A stretch of 64,000 nucleotides of DNA from Candidatus Nanoarchaeia archaeon (lineage in GTDB: Archaea; Nanobdellota; Nanobdellia; SCGC-AAA011-G17; GW2011-AR17). A program made the translations under genes and the position numbers. The stretch covers positions 1 through 64,000 of the forward strand of contig JAQTVM010000006.1 in the NCBI GenBank assembly GCA_028706745.1, read 5' to 3'. A model generated the notes under the pieces. The model was not told where the DNA came from, did no database searches, and worked only from the letters and a program-made list of their open reading frames with translations. Positions 60,492 through 64,000 of the stretch are shown one piece after another (the stretch's first letter is position 1; each line of letters starts with the position of its first letter).

Positions 60492-62321
60492 TTACTCTAT
60501 TGGTGCGCCTGACCACCAATTATCTTCCTGGCTCTGCGGGTTAATCAAGTATCCGCCTGTCATGTACCTTGGAGTATGTGTCTGCCCGAAATAGCTGCCT
60601 GAAATGTCAGTCCATTTCTTGTCAACATTGCCTACCCTGTACATTGGAGACGATGCAATCTTTGCCCATGCTCCGAACATTGAGCCGTGAATGCTTTCCC
60701 CTTCTCCCTGCGCTCCAGGCTCGATAACCATCTTGTCCTTAAGTCCTGCTTTCACAACCTCTTTCATGAAATCCTCTATTGGGACATTTCCTTCTCCGGG
60801 AGATAAATGCTCGTCATAATAACCGAAATTGTCCGCTATATGCACGTGCCCTATTATGCCTTCCTGCAGCAGCTGCTTTGCCTCTTTCATGAACCATTTC
60901 TTGAATTCAGCATCACTGCCCTGGAAATACTTCCTCCAAGTGTTTGCGTGCCCTATGTCAAAAGTAGCTTTTATGTGCTCTGCAGCAATCTTGTTTGCCT
61001 CTTCTTCCGGCACGCGCTTTGCTTTCAGCTTTTCAGCCATTGCCGCTCTTGACTCCTTAATTATATCCCTTAATTCCTGCGGATGACTGCCATACTGCTC
61101 AGCAAACACATTTTCAGGCGCGATATATAATGGCTTTTTCAGCTTCCTGTCCTTTTCAATCTGATAAGCGTACATTCCCAGCTCTGCAATATTTTTGGCT
61201 GACTTCTCAAGCGCATATTGTTTTAGTGTTTTAATATTGCCTTCCATGCCTTTTTCCTTGTTTCCTATCTCCAAATCAACTTCCCTTTCCTGCCTTCCTG
61301 CGGCTGCGGAGTTTTCATAGGCATAAGAAATCTCTTTTTTTATCTGTTCTGTCGCCTTGCCAAGGAACTTTTGGGGGTTGTTAAGGAATTCCCTGTATTC
61401 TTCGGCAGATTCCTTGTGCGGCGCAACACCTGTCTGCTCTGCATATCTCATTGCCGCATAATCAGCAGCTTCCTTGTCCTTTTTTGCAAGTTCTGACACT
61501 GAATCCTGCATTTGTTTGACCATATCATATTTCTTTTTATATTCTTCAGCCATTGTTTCCCATCTTTTCTTTTCAGCAGATGCCTTCAGCCTTTCTTTTT
61601 CCATGAACTTGCTGAAGAAAATCTTTTCAGGCGGCTGGTTTGTCCTCTTGCCTTCCTCAACAAACTCGTCATAGCTCATGTTTTTGTAAACATACTCTCC
61701 TTTCGCGTCCCTCTTTGGCACCTGCACCCCGTTCTGTTCTTCCCACTCAACAACAGGCACTGTATAATCCCTTGGAAGCATTGCCTTCATCCTGCCGTTC
61801 TTGTCAACAATTCCCCACACTGCCTTTTTCTGCTCATCCTTGTGCGCAAGAAAATCTTTTCCTGATTCACAGATTGGTCTTGGGAATTCTCCTGTGTGTA
61901 TGACAACAGGGCCTCCTTCTGCAGTGTCTGCCGCAAAATCAATGGCTCTTTTTACTTCAAAAACAGCCTGCGCGGCAATATTGTCGTCAAACCTGTCTTC
62001 CCTGAATCCTGCAAAACCCATCACGTTTGCAGATGCGTGGGTGCTTAATGTTACCTTATTTATTTTTGCAAACTGCCTGATATCCTCTCTCTTGGTTTTT
62101 CCTATGATTTCAGGCGTTACAGACGTGGGGCTGGACAAGCTTCCCTTGTTCATTCCCATAAATCCCAGTTCAACGTGAGAAGCGCCTGCAGTTACGGCTG
62201 TCTTTATGGACGTCCAGGGGTCGCCTATTCCCATGGAAATGCCTAGGTCTTTTGCAGCTATGTCAACGCCTTCAAGACGCTTTTTTCCGCTGCTCCAATA
62301 GTCGTTTCCGAAGTCCACCAT
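60492..62321 (-). CDS. Large xylose-isomerase-like TIM-barrel protein (AP endonuclease 2/sugar isomerase superfamily)
   Basis: GASHVELGFMG, PVVIHTGEFPRP, ATFDIGHANTW, GHVHIADNFGYYDEHLSPGEGNVPIEDFM. Confidence 0.75.
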   Translation of the reverse strand: MVDFGNDYWSSGKKRLEGVDIAAKDLGISMGIGDPWTSIKTAVTAGASHVELGFMGMNKGSLSSPTSVTPEIIGKTKREDIRQFAKINKVTLSTHASANVMGFAGFREDRFDDNIAAQAVFEVKRAIDFAADTAEGGPVVIHTGEFPRPICESGKDFLAHKDEQKKAVWGIVDKNGRMKAMLPRDYTVPVVEWEEQNGVQVPKRDAKGEYVYKNMSYDEFVEEGKRTNQPPEKIFFSKFMEKERLKASAEKKRWETMAEEYKKKYDMVKQMQDSVSELAKKDKEAADYAAMRYAEQTGVAPHKESAEEYREFLNNPQKFLGKATEQIKKEISYAYENSAAAGRQEREVDLEIGNKEKGMEGNIKTLKQYALEKSAKNIAELGMYAYQIEKDRKLKKPLYIAPENVFAEQYGSHPQELRDIIKESRAAMAEKLKAKRVPEEEANKIAAEHIKATFDIGHANTWRKYFQGSDAEFKKWFMKEAKQLLQEGIIGHVHIADNFGYYDEHLSPGEGNVPIEDFMKEVVKAGLKDKMVIEPGAQGEGESIHGSMFGAWAKIASSPMYRVGNVDKKWTDISGSYFGQTHTPRYMTGGYLINPQSQEDNWWSGAPIE

Positions 62322-62366
62322 AGTGTTTTCTCCTCTTGGAATAAGTGTTTTGAGGGCTTATAAACC

Positions 62367-62430
62367 TATTGTCGCTTTGCTCCAAATCCCTCTCGCTTGG
62401 CTCGCAGGATATTGTCGCTTTGCTCCAAAT
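62367..62430. repeat. Two copies of a 21-nt direct repeat
   Basis: TATTGTCGCTTTGCTCCAAAT at 62367-62387 and 62410-62430. Confidence 0.85.
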
Positions 62431-62521
62431 AGCCCGCTTATTGGCGGACTATAATGGAAATGAAAGAAGGAGGCTGGAATTATTGGTTTTTTATCATTTA
62501 TAGAATTCTAACTTCTTTATA

Positions 62522-63031
62522 TTACCCTTCCATTTCTTCCTTTGCTTTCATAAGCGCTGCCTTTGCCTGCCTGGACAGCTCGTCGTAAAGATTTTCTTTT
62601 AATGAAAGCGATGTCCCATATTGGTACATCTCCCTTAATTCTAAACAGGTGTATTCTATTGACTCGTTTGTGTCCATAAGTGCTATCTTGTCAAGCATTT
62701 CTCTATCAAAGCTTATCTTTTTGCTTTCTATCAGCCAATTAATCAAGGCAAATGTGCATTCCTGGTTTCTTGACTCAAAGCCGTGCTTTGCAGCTATTGC
62801 AAGAAGGCAGTGGTACATTGAGTAAAACAACGTGCTTGCGCAGATGTCAGAGAAATTGCCCTTGTGAAGCCAATCGCTTGCAAGGATATAATGCTCTGCC
62901 TTGGCTATGTGCGCATATGCTTTTTCCTTGCTTGGCTTAGCCTGAATTAATCCCCTGTGCTTCTTTCCATTTTGAAGCTCCTTTTCCGCCTTTCTCAGGC
63001 ACCATTCGACTTTGTTATTTGCATGGCTCAT
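62522..63031 (-). CDS. HEPN-domain protein
   Basis: HYILASDWLHKGNFSDICASTLFYSMYHCLLAIAAKHGFESRNQECTFALINW; resembles 42620-43129. Confidence 0.8.
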   Translation of the reverse strand: MSHANNKVEWCLRKAEKELQNGKKHRGLIQAKPSKEKAYAHIAKAEHYILASDWLHKGNFSDICASTLFYSMYHCLLAIAAKHGFESRNQECTFALINWLIESKKISFDREMLDKIALMDTNESIEYTCLELREMYQYGTSLSLKENLYDELSRQAKAALMKAKEEMEG

Positions 63032-63612
63032 CTTGAAAGCAATTCAAGAAAATTGTCTTCTCCTATAACGACAACTCCCTTAACCGCATCAAGAACTGCC
63101 TTTTCGTGGTTTTTAAAGCTAATCCCAAGAATATCTAGAGTGGTATAGATACTGTGCACTTTTTTTGTATTTACCTTGTTTATCGCTTCCACCTCTTTTT
63201 TCAGGTCTGCAAACTTCTTTTGCCCAGTGGCAAGCAAAACATCAACATCATTTGCCTTATCCTGCTTTTGGAGCACAGAGCCGAAGATAACTGCGATTTC
63301 CGCATTCTTTACCTTTCTTATTTCCCTTATCCACATTTTAATGTATGGGGGCGCTTCTTCTGCCTCTTTCATTAAGAGAAATCTAAGGTATTGCTTAACA
63401 TACTGGCTTTCAAAGGAAATGCTGTAAAATCTTGCCCTTCCCATCTCTTTTAGCTTGATTATGCCTTCTTTTTCCAGCTTTCTCGCTATCTTTAATGCAC
63501 CCATTGGGCTTATGTTCAGTTCCTTTGAAATGCTGTTTGCGTTATACTCCTGTTCGGGGCTCTTAAGGACAGTTAGCACGAACTGCATTTCTGTGCCGGA
63601 TATGTTTTCCAT
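63028..63612 (-). CDS. wHTH-MNT nucleotidyltransferase
   Basis: NSISKELNISPMGALKIARKLEKEGIIKLKE; AVIFGSVLQKQDKANDVDVLLA. Confidence 0.82.
   Translation of the reverse strand: MENISGTEMQFVLTVLKSPEQEYNANSISKELNISPMGALKIARKLEKEGIIKLKEMGRARFYSISFESQYVKQYLRFLLMKEAEEAPPYIKMWIREIRKVKNAEIAVIFGSVLQKQDKANDVDVLLATGQKKFADLKKEVEAINKVNTKKVHSIYTTLDILGISFKNHEKAVLDAVKGVVVIGEDNFLELLSR
63119..63139 (-). promoter_or_regulatory. 21-bp promoter element, copy C (inside MNT coding sequence)
   Basis: Minus strand TCTAGATATTCTTGGGATTAG followed by CTTTAAAAACC, about 80 nt before HEPN ATG. Confidence 0.55.
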
Positions 63613-63615
63613 AGA

Positions 63616-63655
63616 TATAAACTATTAGTTTAGATATATAAACTTTTGGTTTATA
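63616..63655. promoter_or_regulatory. Twin operator of MNT/HEPN module
   Basis: TATAAACTATTAGTTTA (63616-63632) and TATAAACTTTTGGTTTATA (63637-63655), abutting the minus-strand start at 63612. Confidence 0.72.
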
Positions 63656-64000
63656 TCCTCTTAACAGTCTTCAAGTCTTCTATTCTCTTCTTCAGCGGAA
63701 TTCCGGACGCGAAGAAATGCCAAAAGACTTTCTTTATCCACTCTATCCACTCTGCGTCATAAACCTCATAGAATATGTATGTCTTCTTCTTGCCTGTCTC
63801 GTGCGGGTCCTTTATCTCTTTAAGCTTTACAACCCTGTCGTCAATCACAAATGCCCTCAAGGGCTGCTCAACGTGCCTTATCTCAATCCTGTCCTTTCCG
63901 GAAAGGCTGTTTATTGCATTAATTCTCTTTGCATTGTCTATTGAGCTGATATTAATGTCTGCTATGAACTTGACAGGAATGTTTCTTTCTGCCAATTCTG
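63651..64000 (-). CDS. C-terminal part of TrmB-like regulator, partial
   Basis: LAERNIPVKFIADINISSIDNAKRINAINSL...EQPLRAFVIDDRVVKLKE; reading frame continues off the right edge. Confidence 0.55.
   Translation of the reverse strand, partial: ELAERNIPVKFIADINISSIDNAKRINAINSLSGKDRIEIRHVEQPLRAFVIDDRVVKLKEIKDPHETGKKKTYIFYEVYDAEWIEWIKKVFWHFFASGIPLKKRIEDLKTVKRI

Overview
This is an archaeal chromosome segment. The evidence is archaeal-type rRNA genes, TATA/BRE promoters, and aIF2-alpha, Nop10, L44e, S27e and GINS genes. It is probably a DPANN/Woesearchaeota-like genome; that lineage is inference. Main contents: (1) 0-15 kb, a surface-glycan cluster with GDP-mannose dehydratase, GDP-fucose synthase and a full set of candidate GDP-D-glycero-D-manno-heptose genes (GmhA, GmhB, HddA-like and HddC-like); (2) 15-21 kb, a 16S-tRNA-Ala-23S operon whose 23S carries a 690-nt group I intron encoding an I-CreI-like LAGLIDADG protein at the site equivalent to E. 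coli 2593; (3) 22-30 kb, secreted proteins including three paralogous beta-barrel-like proteins and several lipoproteins; (4) 30-46 kb, housekeeping genes mixed with toxin-antitoxin modules (HEPN/MNT, MazEF, YgiT/AbrB-type) and two secreted caspase-like proteins; (5) 47-54.6 kb, an AT-rich putative defence island with a cytosolic caspase-like protein, PD-(D/E)XK nuclease, RHH regulator, nuclease-methylase fusion, HsdS, a membrane coiled-coil protein and a HEPN/zinc-ribbon protein; (6) 54.8-59.5 kb, small lineage-specific proteins with a near-identical duplicated N-terminal module. The strongest new regulatory signal is a 21-bp element, TCTAGA-N3-TCTTGGGATTAG, directly upstream of a TATA-like box at three unlinked loci. 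All family calls are from reading translations by eye; no searches were run.
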